This document shows positions 24,690-35,517 of a stretch of DNA of 64,000 nucleotides, one piece after another. This DNA is from Apus apus (lineage: Eukaryota; Chordata; Aves; Apodiformes; Apodidae), in the NCBI RefSeq assembly GCF_020740795.1, contig NC_067301.1:2170001-2234000 (forward strand). The letters are read 5' to 3'. A model generated the notes under the pieces. That model was not told the origin of the DNA. It worked only from the letters and a program-made list of their open reading frames with translations, and did not search any database. How positions within the stretch are numbered: position 1 is the stretch's first letter; each line of letters opens with the position of its first letter. The position numbers and the translations under genes were made by a program.

Positions 24690-25080
24690 AGGCCAGGCGG
24701 GAGGCTCGCTGGGCCCCAGGCAGCCGGAGAACCAGCCCCCCTGCCACCAGCCCAGCCGAGCCCCGAGCCACCCCCCGCCCCGCGGTACCTGCAGGCGGGA
24801 CACCGCAGCCCTCCTTCCCGGAGGGGTCCTGCCCTCCCTCCTCGGGCAGGGCCGGCCGGAGCTTTGTCTCCCCGGCAGCCGCCTTCGGTCCGTCCCCGGC
24901 TCTGCGGGGCGGTCGCAGCCGCCGAAGCGCGGCCGAGCCGGGACGTGCGGGGCGGCTCCCGGGCGGGGCCAGCGGCTGCCCGGCCCGGCCCCGCTGCAGG
25001 CGGCTCCCGGAGAGCCCCGGCCCGGCAGCGCTCAGGGCACCCTGACAACTGAGACCACCCCCCCCCGCGGGGGAGCTAGA
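24690..25080 (-). promoter_or_regulatory. MIB2: CpG island A: candidate alternative MIB2 promoter and first exon
   Basis: A block of very high G+C with many CpG dinucleotides stands out sharply from its A/T-rich flanks. On the minus strand a plausible 5' splice site, CAG followed by GTACCG, has its GT at 24,787-24,788, which would end a non-coding exon reaching right to roughly 25,050. That stretch has no ATG on the minus strand, as suits a 5' UTR. Assignment to MIB2 rests on position and on the missing 5' UTR, not on transcript data. Confidence 0.5.
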
Positions 25081-28000
25081 ACCACCCGTTTCCCCAGCCC
25101 GGAGCAGAGATAACAGCCGTGTTTCCTTTCTGGAGCCCAGGGCTGGAACCTGCTCCCTCAGCATCTGCTCCGGGCCGATAGCGAGGGAGGAGCCGCCTTC
25201 CTCCAGCCAGTTCTCGGGAGCCTCCCAGCTCCTCTCCAGCCAGCTGGAGACACGCACGTCTAGGTCAGATAGCCTGAAGAACGACCGCAGTGACCATCGG
25301 TATTTCTGTGAATATGAATCCTGCAGGGCTACGGAATGGGGGTCACAGGAACAGGGCTCCAGGCTGCCAACCGAGGGCCAGACCTTCACCTTGGGGAATC
25401 CTGGGCAGACGTCACAGGAGTCAAAATTTCCCCCATAAATTACCATTCAGGGACAGAAAAGACATAACATTACCAAGAGGAGAAAACACTCTGTCCTCTG
25501 CCTGACAAAAACAGGCAGATGAACGTTTATTGAAACAGTATTTGTTTATTCAACAAATAGTGTTCAGGCTGCCCCTTGGATACTACTCAGGAGCTATAAA
25601 CCCATTCTTCCACATGACCTCTTGCACATGGCATACAGTGCAATAAACAACAGAATTAAGCTTTGGCATCCTCAGCACAACTCTGACATGAGAAAAGAAG
25701 CTTATTTTAATTACAAGAGGATCTAGAGAGTTTTACAGCCTGTCTTCTGAGACTCCCTCCCTTATACAAATAGTGAATAAGCCAGCACAGGAAGAATTAC
25801 GAACAGGGCTGAGATTATTAAATTAACTTGCAGCAGACTGGGAGTTAGCTTACATCTCTGCTACTTCTATAGTGTTTCTGTGAAAGAGTGAAGACAGAAT
25901 AAACAAGTGGGACAGAAAATGAATGTAGATTCTTCTATTGAAAAATAACAGCACTGAAATGATTAGGAAAACAGAGTGTAGCTAACAGAGCCATAGCAAC
26001 CAATAGTTGCAAATGGCAGTAACCAGGTGAAATGAATGCAAACATTTACAGGGATCACTGAAATGGACAATGATCCTTTTGGATCAGTGCTGATTAGAGC
26101 AGTGCTCATGAGGACTTGACAAGCAGAACAAAGGTATTGCAGGGACATTCCAGCTGTGAATTTTATTAGCAAATGAAATTTTAATAGCAAATGAGTGGAA
26201 TTGTGCTTTGGTATTTGATCCTCAACTCATCTCTCTCAGGGAGAGGTGAACACACCAAGCAGAGCCAGGGCACTGCATAAAGACAATATTCACTTGACAT
26301 CAGCAGAACAGCCGCAAGCCAGTAAGCTCTGTCAAGACAAACGTCACTTGCTTTATCCTTCCTTGATCCCAATACAGACTGGGCAAACCTCATAAAATGT
26401 TTACAGACATCTAGCACAGACAGCCTGGAACTGAGCACGTCGCCAAGACTGCCTGCAACAGCAGAAATCCCCAACAATGTCACTGCAGCACAAGCAGAGT
26501 GATGTCGTTTATTCTGCAGATGCCAAAGGACGCTGGTGGTGGTCCTGCCGGCCTGACTGTTCATTGTAGTGGGATTCTACACAAGAGTTAAGGGCTGCAG
26601 CTCAAATCAGGGGTCAAAAACATCTGTTCCCAACTAAAACAGGCAGCAGAGAGGCACTTGCCTCAGTCAGGAGCAGTTTCTTCAACCATTCTATATTATT
26701 AAGCTGCCAAAGTGGTTCTTAGTCACTCCAAGTATCTTATTCTAAGCCCCTACCATACGCACATATACCACATTCTAACTGCTTGCTTCCAAGGGAACTT
26801 CAGGGACATGGTGCCTTTAAAAACTCATATCAAGCAAGTCAATATTTGGATTGATCAGCTGCCTCTACTGTAAAGTTTCAAGATTCACTTTTGAAGGTCC
26901 TTGCACTAGGAACATCAACAGAGGTCCAAACAAGTCAGGTACAGTGGCTCAATGAAGTCAGCTCACATTGGCTCAAGAGCTTGTGCCGTGGCAATGCCAC
27001 GGGGTTTTAGCAGTGCTGCTTTCTGCACTGCTCCTGGGGGCACTTGCCCTACAGAAATATGGCTTGACAGGGCTTTTTTCCCCTTTCCTAACACAAGCAG
27101 AGTTTCTGTGAAACCAACACAAGTTGAATGGTTAAATGCCTGGCTGATGGTTATCTACACAATAAAGTATTGTTCCCTACCCCAGTTTCCCTACCTGCGA
27201 AACAGAAATAAATACTGTATTACTTAATAATAAGACAACAACCAGGATCAAATACCTCTGGCCAAGGCACAAAGCTGCTAAGTTAATTACCAAAGCTAGT
27301 ATTCATGCCAATAAGCTCAAATTCAGACTTACCCTTCACTTTGTTTTCTCCTCAGCAAACAGCAAGACCCCAGGACAGCACAGCAGCGGAGACACAAGTG
27401 TGCTGTCACTAACAGGATGCACTGCAACTTCTCTCAAGGATACACACCATTTGTACAAACATATTCACTATTAAATGAAAGCAGACCAGGAAAGCAGCAA
27501 AACACATGGTAAATAATCCTTTTTAACCTACCACCCTGTAAGGAACACCTTGCAGGTTCTGTCCCCTCCTGGCCCCCAGGTGAGGTGGGGAGCCCTCACC
27601 CCTCACTGCTGCCAGTAGTGCTGCAGGCTCCAGCTGTGCTGGGTGCTCCAGCTGTGCTCCCTGTGGGATTTCGAGCCCAGCAGGCCCTCCCTGCCTCCAC
27701 ATACACTTCAACTCCCTGCACTCCAACTCCAGTTCCAAGCAGGGTCTCTGCCTGCAGACTGCCTGTCCCATGGCATTTATCTCAACTCCAGTCCACACCA
27801 GTTCAATACCCAGCTCTGCCCCTTGCAAGTCTTTCTCCTTGTCTGCTCTCGGCTTTCCACACAGTCCCTTTGTATTGGGCCCAAAAGTTCTCCCACGGAG
27901 ATACATATTCTAATTCTCTCCCATTTCTTCAGAACTGAGTTTATCATCATCTGCTCTTTAACTCAGGTGGTCTCTTACTTAGTTCTCAGCACTAGCAGAG

Positions 28001-28806
28001 CTTTTAAGGTAGATGAGTAACAACCATCTCAGCTACTATGTGACAAATTTGACCAGTAGAAATTAGACTAAACCCATGGAATTTCCCCCCTCAGCTCATC
28101 AAAAGGATTTGCAGAATTGGTTGAAGTAAATAATTCAGTATTTCAGTGCAAAGCCACAACATTTCAATGATACTTCGCTTTATTTTTTCTTGTGCAGTCA
28201 GGATTTCTGTTTAATCTACATTTTGCAAAATGGCATCACTGGCACAGAGGAGGAAAGAAGAGCAGATGATGTTTCTGTGGGTTAAATATCAATAGCAGAT
28301 AAATGAAGCCATTCTTACTGACAAATGACTCTCAGCAGAAATGAATTAGAAATGGGGCAGCTGCCTCTGTTAGAACAGATCAATCAAGAAAAAACCTGCA
28401 TGAAGTTAAACCATTTCCATGCCCCATACCTCACCTGCTCTCAAAGTACATTTAAATCTATTATATAAACAGAATGTAGCAGGTGATTAATATGCTTTTC
28501 CTCGGGGATTAATATCTTGTCATTTCAGCCTCCCTGTGTAAGAGCAGGCACACATCCTGAAATACTGGGACACACAGTTAGGAAATGCTAAAAATAACTT
28601 AAAAGATGGTGCCATGAGTGCATTTTATCTCTACAATCAACACTTGTCCTTTACAAATGCCAGCCCATTGATCTGTTTTGTCTAAACAGAATTTTACATT
28701 GAATTCACACTGACTGCATTCTAGCACTGATTGGTTATGGTGAGAGTGGAACATTTCCTTCCCTTTCAAGTCATAGGAGCCACACTTTCTGTGATTATCA
28801 TGCCAG

Positions 28807-28846
28807 CTTATTATCTATTCTATTACCTTATTATCTATTCTTTTAC
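28807..28846. repeat. Two-copy 20-bp tandem
   Basis: CTTATTATCTATTCTATTAC is repeated once directly with a single mismatch. Noncoding. Confidence 0.85.
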
Positions 28847-31800
28847 CTACAGAACAACTGTAGGCTTGAAAGAAGCACCAGCAAATTTATTAATATTCAG
28901 TAACAGTAGTTTTGTAAAAAACCCTTCTGAAAAGCTTGACCACTAGCATTGTGGTTTCCTAAAAAATGGCAAACAAGCTCAGAAGAGATTCTAAAGGTGA
29001 AAGAAGTAATAGAGAAGTAAGACATCTTATCTTTTCAGGTTTGTTACATGTGAGTATGGCAGTACCTAACAGTGGACACAGAGCCAACTGAGCCAGCTGT
29101 TGCATGAAAATGCAGCCAAAGATGAGTTCTGCTTAGGTAAGTCTACTTGTAGCTTGTATTTTCTGCAGCTGTCAAATCAGAACTGAGTTGGCCTTGAACC
29201 TTCAATTCTCACTTGATTCAACACTGCATAGCCTCAATCCAAACTGGCTTTGTCACCAAGTTCTATGGACCCAACAGGGACTTTTATCAGTGACAACTAG
29301 CAAAATAAGTTAAACAGAAAGTGACAGTATCAGCCACAAGATCTGCCAGAAGCAAAGAATCAGTAGTATTTTTAATTAATCAGCTCAGTACTAACTAATG
29401 GACTAGACCAATGAAATAAACCGGATTGCACAGTAGGTCAATATTTGCTTTAAACCATATAAATGCAAATACAGCCTTCTGGAAACACCACCAGTCAGCC
29501 AAAAATAAACAGCTGTCACAAGCTTCGACCACAGAAGTTGTAGTGTACCACAGTGTACAACTGACCAAAGGCATGTCCCACGTGACTTCATGCTCAGCAA
29601 TAAAAGCTGGGGCAAAGACACAGGAAGGGAGGATGTTTGAAGTAATGGAGTGTGTCTTCCCAAACAATTGTTCCACCTGATGAAGTCCTGCTTTCTCAAT
29701 TTTACCCTTCCACTCCCTTCCCTACCCCACTGAGGTAGAAGTGAGCAAGCAGCTGCGTGGTGCCCACCTGGGTTAACCCACAGCACACAGAAAGGTGGAA
29801 CATCTTTTGCCAGGTCAAGTATGTTCTAAATTCAGATTTACAAGTCAACCTCAGTCAAACTCTACAAAAGAACAAGTTCTGTCTACCAGCATCTACTGAA
29901 TGAAAACCTTGGGCTTTAAATTGGTGACATCAGTGCTTGTCTGCCCACTGGAGAATTAAGAGTGATTATGAGTGAAAGTTCACGCTGGGCATCTAGTGGA
30001 TCTCTTATTACATCCCACAAGATAATTGCCCATGAGCCTGATGAAATTTCCTTCTGGCTTTTGATGAACTGTGTTCTCTCCAGGAGGGAGAAAAACAGCT
30101 CCAGCCATTTGCTTTAATTGGACCTGACAGTTTGCAGATTGCTGCCTCAAGCTTTGAAATTCAAGCTTAGTAGCTGAGGCTGATGAGAATTCACTTTTTC
30201 CTCAACAGCAGAGTTTCAGTTACCATGAAAATATGGGTTGAATCACTTAAAAGTTCACAATCCTCCAATCTATTTAAACAATTGCATTGTCTGATCAGAA
30301 TGGCAGTGAGTTCCCCCTTCAAAAAAATAATTCAAAATTAGAAGACAGACATTACTGCAGGAGTAAAAGAATCAAGAGTTATTAACAGAGAGGTCCTGCT
30401 GGTAGGCATGTGGTTGAATGCGTTGGAGAATACACAGTGCTGTGGTTCTGTGGTATGGCTGTTCACAGGTATTCAGACTCTGGTACACTTGGCAGTGGTG
30501 ACACAGCAGGATTACAAATCACTCGAGTTAGGAACACAACTTTCTCTAAATTTTCAAAATGAAAAGTAGCTACTTCAGACTCCAGCACAGAGCAATCTGG
30601 AGCACAAAACCTGCTGAATCCCTGATGAGCCTTGATAGCTCGTCCTACCAACTTTCAGATTCCCCTTCAGGCTTTCAGAGCGGTCAACATTGCACTCCTG
30701 TCAGTTTTCAGCCTGGAACTTGCCCTTTCTGTGCTCTGAAAACAGATCAAAAGGTTTAAGTCTAATCTATCCTGACATGCCTTTGGCTAGAGAGACATCA
30801 GCTGTGTAGGACCAGAATGAACTGAGTAGTTAGCTGTTGCTTTCAAACTTAACTAAGGGTCAGCACAAAACCAATTCTCTTAGAAGTTTGTAAATGCTTT
30901 AAGTACAGATGTTATCTTCCAGCTCTGGAAACCTTGAGTACTTTAAAGAACGCAAGAACACTTTACAGATGGGGTATGGGCCCATACTTATACTTGGAAT
31001 TGGTGGCAGTCAGGAAAAAAAGCTCACATATCCTAGCTTCAAGTTCTCTTCTCCACAGCCTGGCCCATACTAGTCACAGGAGAGGGAAAAAAGGAAAGCA
31101 TCAAGCCATGATCCAGCATGCATCCTTGCATACCTTGGGGTCACGTCAAGGACCATCAGTGAGGTCTAAGCTCATGTCCTGCTAGCTCACAGGTACCTTC
31201 ACTGATGCCATTTTGCACATGCAGCCAGTCCAAAGGCTAGAAGACTTGTTCCATATGATGGGAAACTTCAAACACCGCAACATCTCTCACTACAGAGGGA
31301 GCAGAAATATTTACATTCAGGAAGTCACCCAGGTCACTTTTTGCTTAATGAGACAAGAGATTCCAAAGATACCTCTCCAATCAGAACTCCAGAGTGTACT
31401 GAAAGTTGCATGGGTCTCCCTAAGAGCACATTGTATTACAACACCCTGGCCCCTCTGCAACACCCTTGATAAGCCATGAATCAGAACCCATGTAAAACAA
31501 CTATGATTCAAACAGTCTCCTCACAGGACTTTGCATTCTGTTCTTGGATCCCAGCAACTCAAAGCATGTTGCAAGTGTTACGGTCACATTCAGCATGACC
31601 CTGAATCCTGCCAGAGCCCAGCAGCAGTTCTGTATCAGACATGATGAGCAAGGCAAACAGATTTGATGGGAACAGGCAGACAGGGGCAACATGACCTAGG
31701 AGAGCTTCATGACCAAGTTGGAGAAAGACTTCAACTTCAGCAAAAGCACAGGCAGCCCAGACTGGTCTGTGCAAGTAACCAGTACTAATGCTACATGAAT

Positions 31801-33441
31801 GCAAGACAAGAGCTGAGGCTTTTTCAGAGGAACTGCCACAGAACACCCCATGGTGGTCACGTAGCCACACACTTGGTGATCAAGGTAGTTTAGAAAGCCA
31901 TGGAATACCCCTTTCCAAGTGAAAATGGAAGGAGACAATTGCAACCATCATCCTTGTAGCACTTCTACAGTTTTTACAACTTCTGAGACGTTTCTCAAAG
32001 TTTTAGTAGAAAAGACTATGCATGGACCCTCAACTTTTCCAAACAATCCCAACAGTGGATTAGCAGGCACTGCAGACCCGAGCAGGAAAATAACAGATTC
32101 TTTAAACACTAATTTGGCACAGGATTTTCACAGTCATAGAGCTTCAAGCAAGCGTTCGAAATAAATGTCAAAGCATATGAATCTATACAGCAACATCATA
32201 ATAAGCAGAGGATTGAGCCAACCCAAATATCATACAATTATGAAGATTCTTCTCGTGTCAGTGACTGAAGAGAGGTACACTGTGCAAAGAGAAAGGGCTG
32301 GGAAACATAATTACCTTTTGGAAGTCTAAAAATAGGTTAATTATTCAAGAAAACTGAAGCAATGGTGACTCTGTTAAATGACAACTACGTAACTCTTCAT
32401 TCTGTATGTTGCAGACACACTTGCCAGTCCTAAATGAACTCATGTCCTGCCACCACAGAAACAGACAAGATTAATACAGAAAACAGGGATAAAGTACTAA
32501 AGACACAGGAGTGATAAGGGTTGGGACTACCCTATGAGTCACCTGACACCCATCTACTGCCCTGTTAGTTGGCTGCCTTAAGAAGAAATTCCTGAAGGGA
32601 ACCATCATCTGCCCAGTGGAAGTTAGCTGCTCCAGACACAGGACTAGGCACCTGTAACTCAGAGCAGAAAGAAAAGCTGGAACAGGGCAAGAACTCCCCT
32701 AGCTCTGCCAAGGCTATTGCATCTTTCTCTTCCTGATTTCTGTTCTCAACATCACACACAACATCATTCCAATCATAGCAATGTGGGCTATTTACAGTAA
32801 CCATGTCCCTTGACAATTCACTCATCTGTATTCTGAAACCACAGATGAAAAATTCAACAGGTAATCAAGTATGGAGGAAAGACCCAGAAGGATGAACAAC
32901 TGCATTGTTCTTCATACAAAGTAGTTTTAGGAAACCAAGGAGCTCTTAAACAAGGGAGAAATAAGAACAGTATCCCATCTGAACCAAATAAATTCCTCCT
33001 ACAGCAACAGAGAAGTGCAGATGTAATGAGGCTCTTAGCCAAAACCAGAGAAGGTTGAGAAGTAAAGCCAAGATCAAGTGACCTCTATGAAGGTGAGCCA
33101 GAGCTCACTTGGTTTTAAGTGAGGTAGAAATTACAATTTGTTACATTCGGAAAGTAAGTTCTGGACCCGAGTGTCTGCAGGGAGATCAGCACAAACATAT
33201 GTGGTGTTTCCAATGCAGCTGTACCACCTTCTCTAGGTTTAAGTTTGGCCCTTGCTTTCATGACTTCCTCAGTTCAGGAAGAATGCAAACATCACAGAAA
33301 CACAGGAGAGAAAAAGCCAACTGGTGCTTCAGTTCTGAGGTACATCCCTGCCCAGCACACACTCCAGGACACAAAGTGCCCAGCAGGAATCACCGCCAAC
33401 GTTTGAGCACTCAGCTCCCCCCTTAGCAAGTAAGGACTTAC

Positions 33442-33700
33442 CTGTAGTACCTGTTTCAGAACCGGAAAGCAGAGATGTCTGTTTACACCCTCCAGGGCAG
33501 CCAGAAGAAGAGAAATAAAAATGGAGCAGGAGCAAGCAAACGAGCCTCCCTACGGGTTCAGCCCTGGCTCAACGCGGCAGAAAGAGAACTGGCCACCCAG
33601 AGCAGACCTATTCCCAGCTTAACCCAAGGAAGAAAAGGAGAAATAAAACCAGGCGCCTACCTGACAGAAGACAAGATTCAGCCAAGCCTCCAGAAAGCCG
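33442..33700 (-). other. MIB2: Candidate MIB2 5' UTR splice donors
   Basis: Two strong minus-strand 5' splice sites lie left of CpG island B: CTACAG followed by GTAAGT (GT at 33,440-33,441) and GTCAG followed by GTAGGC (GT at 33,659-33,660). Either could end an alternative non-coding first or second exon of MIB2. No matching acceptor could be fixed by eye, so the exon limits are open. Confidence 0.3.
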
Positions 33701-33962
33701 CTGTCCTCAGCCACGAGCTGCGCTTCTTCCTTCCCTCACGCATTCTCGGCGCGGGGGCTGAGGGAGGAGAAAACCCGAGCGGCAGCTCAGGTGGGCGCGC
33801 CCGCCCCCCGCACGAGCCCCGCAGCCGAGCCCGGCGCTGCGGGCACCTCCCTGCGCGGGCAGCGCCGCGGCCGCCCTGCCCCGGTTACCTCAGAGCCCTG
33901 GGCGGTAACGGGCTCCGAGAGCCCTGCGGCCGCCGAGACCCCGGGGGCTCCAGCACCGGGAG

Positions 33963-34007
33963 GCGGGAACGCGCCGGGGCGGGAACGCGCTGAGGCGGGA
34001 ACGCGCC
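33963..34007 (+). repeat. Three 16-bp tandem copies with E2F-like cores
   Basis: GCGGGAACGCGC recurs at 33,963, 33,979 and 33,995, an exact 16-bp spacing. Each copy contains GCGGGAA, which resembles the E2F half-site. It lies in CpG island B, within or next to the probable MIB2 first exon. Whether it binds E2F is not shown by sequence alone. Confidence 0.75.
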
Positions 34008-34098
34008 GAGGCGGCCTCGCGCCGCGCTGAGGCGACCCCGCTGCCCCAGCCCGTCCCAGCCCCTCTCTCTCCAAGGCGTCTGTTCTACCCCCCGGGAA

Positions 34099-34130
34099 GG
34101 GCCGAGAAGCCGGGCCGAGAAGCCGGGCCG
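34099..34130 (+). repeat. 13-bp tandem, about 2.5 copies, in CpG island B
   Basis: GGGCCGAGAAGCC is repeated twice head to tail and followed by GGGCCG. A short GC-rich tandem in the promoter region with no known function. Confidence 0.7.
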
Positions 34131-34218
34131 CCCCCCGGGTGCTGCCGCGGCGCCGCCCGACCCCGCTCCCCCGGGGCCGCCCCGCCGCAGCCTCTCCCGG
34201 CCGCCGGCAGCCGGCGGG

Positions 34219-34238
34219 GCGTGCTGGGAGCGGTAGTT
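34219..34238 (-). promoter_or_regulatory. ZNF143/SBS-like motif, minus orientation
   Basis: Read on the minus strand this is ACTACCGCTCCCAGCACGC, close to the vertebrate promoter consensus ACTACAATTCCCAGCATGC bound by ZNF143. Such sites usually sit just upstream of start sites in CpG-island promoters, so this one supports leftward transcription toward MIB2. Confidence 0.6.
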
Positions 34239-34277
34239 CTGTGCCCGCCCTGCTCGCTCGCCCGCGGGCCGCCGCGC

Positions 34278-34295
34278 CTACAAGTCCCGGGAGGC
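34278..34295 (+). promoter_or_regulatory. ZNF143/SBS-like motif, plus orientation
   Basis: CTACAAGTCCCGGGAGGC matches most of the ZNF143-type consensus on the plus strand, 40 bp to the right of the minus-oriented copy. The two point away from each other, as in divergent promoters. No coding gene starts just to its right. Confidence 0.5.
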
Positions 34296-35115
34296 AGCGG
34301 GAGGGCCCCGCGGCGAGGCCCGGGCCGGCCCCGGCCCGCAAGGCCTGCGGGAGATGCGGTGGGGCCGGCGGGTTGCGGGACGGGGCCCGGCGCGGGCTGT
34401 GCCCCGCGGTTCCCCGGGCACGGCTCCTGCTCTGCTCCCCGCGCCTTGCCTGGCTACCGGCCCGCCGGCTGCCTCAGGGTCCGAGCCGCCCCCGCCGCCT
34501 GTCCTCGGGGCTCCTGTTCCCTGCTGACGCTGTTGTGGTGTCGAGGATAACAAGTATTTGGGATCGTTTCCTCGTATCTCTGCGCAGGCAAAACGGCCAC
34601 GGAAACCCCCGTGAAAGGACGCAGGAGCCACGCCAGGATTCTCTCGTTTAGACGCTTGTCTGAGTGTTCGATCTTTGGGGTGATTTTAGGATAACTGTGA
34701 GGGAGGTTTGAGGATTCGCTGTAACTCCTGTCAAGGCACCGAGCCCTGAAAGCCTCTCCCACCCGTCTGCCAGCCAGCCAGCCTTCTGCAGCATGTCTTT
34801 TTTGCAGGGTCACAGCTCAGATGTTTCCTTGGTGGCACTCGACTCAGTTACTGCTTTTATAATGACTTTCTCTCCAAAGAGGCAGAGGCCAACCTTGAAG
34901 TTTGTGCCATCTCTCTGCCGATGATAACACTGTTTCTGTGGGGCAGGACACCTTCTGCTGACCTCACCCCTGCTGAGGCCAAAGACACCTTGTTAACACT
35001 ATTCAAGCTTCCCTGGCCCCTTCCGTTGCTTGGTGGCACATCTAACGTGGCTCTGTTGAGGCCATCAGATTGGAATTTTCTTGTACATTTGGTCCTTGCT
35101 CATGTCGACCAGCAC

Positions 35116-35185
35116 GGCAGAACAAGTGTAAAAGAGTGTCCTGCACTGAGGGCAGAACAAGAGTAAAAGAATGTCCTGCACTGAG
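35116..35185. repeat. Two-copy 35-bp tandem
   Basis: A unit running from GGCAGAACAAG through GTCCTGCACTGAG is duplicated head to tail with two differences. It lies in the intergenic region right of CpG island B. Confidence 0.85.
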
Positions 35186-35454
35186 AGCGGAGAACAGCTC
35201 TGACAGCAGCAAAATCCAAACCCAGAGGGCCAGTGTCATCAGGGCACAGCACAGAACTTGCCAGCCTAAGACTCTGCACTCACAACAGGAATATGGCAGC
35301 AAGGTAATAAGAAAAAAAATCACATTCCTTTTCCCACTAGCCCATCAGAAATATGGTCTAGAGCCCTGAAACTTGAGGAAGCAAAGACAGCAGGCAGTAG
35401 AGTTGCCCAGGGATTGCACTGAAAGGGTAGATTAGGTTATGGCTGTTGGATTTA

Positions 35455-35517
35455 GTTTATGGTTGGACTTGATGGTCTTCAAGGTCCTTTCCAACCAGGA
35501 TGACTCTGTGATTCTGA
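35455..35517 (+). mobile_element. CR1 3'-end fragment
   Basis: GGTTGGACTTGATGGTCTTC, then AAGGTCCTTTCCAACC and a GTGATTCTG tail: the extreme 3' end of a CR1 element in sense orientation. Only about 60 bp are recognisable. Confidence 0.85.

Larger units (their letters stand above)
20373..33888 (-). other. MIB2: MIB2 5' intron region, noncoding
   Basis: Sequence between the first coding exon and the candidate distal first exon. It contains a CpG island near 24.7-25.1 kb that could supply an alternative first exon. Otherwise it shows only unremarkable single-copy sequence, including a GC-rich stretch at about 27,540-27,860 that I cannot identify. None of the open frames in it has recognisable protein features. 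The right limit assumes the first-exon donor at 33,887. Confidence 0.55.
33735..34530 (-). promoter_or_regulatory. MIB2: CpG island B: probable main MIB2 promoter, possibly bidirectional
   Basis: About 800 bp of extremely CpG-dense sequence. It contains ZNF143-like motifs on both strands, three E2F-like tandem copies and a 13-bp tandem. On the minus strand a donor GAG followed by GTAACC (GT at 33,887-33,888) could end a first exon starting near 34,200. The stretch from 33,889 to 34,200 has no minus-strand ATG. Being a CpG-island promoter with ZNF143-type sites, it is likely broadly active. The link to MIB2 is inferred. Confidence 0.6.

Noticed and set aside
24529..25446. 305-codon open frame on the minus strand across CpG island A
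   Set aside because: Composition is that of random GC-rich translation (A, G, P, R), with no domain; long stop-free frames are expected in CpG islands.
26181..26564. 127-codon minus-strand open frame in the MIB2 5' intron
   Set aside because: No recognisable domain, promoter or splice context.
33787..34341. 184-codon minus-strand open frame in CpG island B
   Set aside because: GC-rich artefact starting right of the likely transcription start; it has no recognisable domain.
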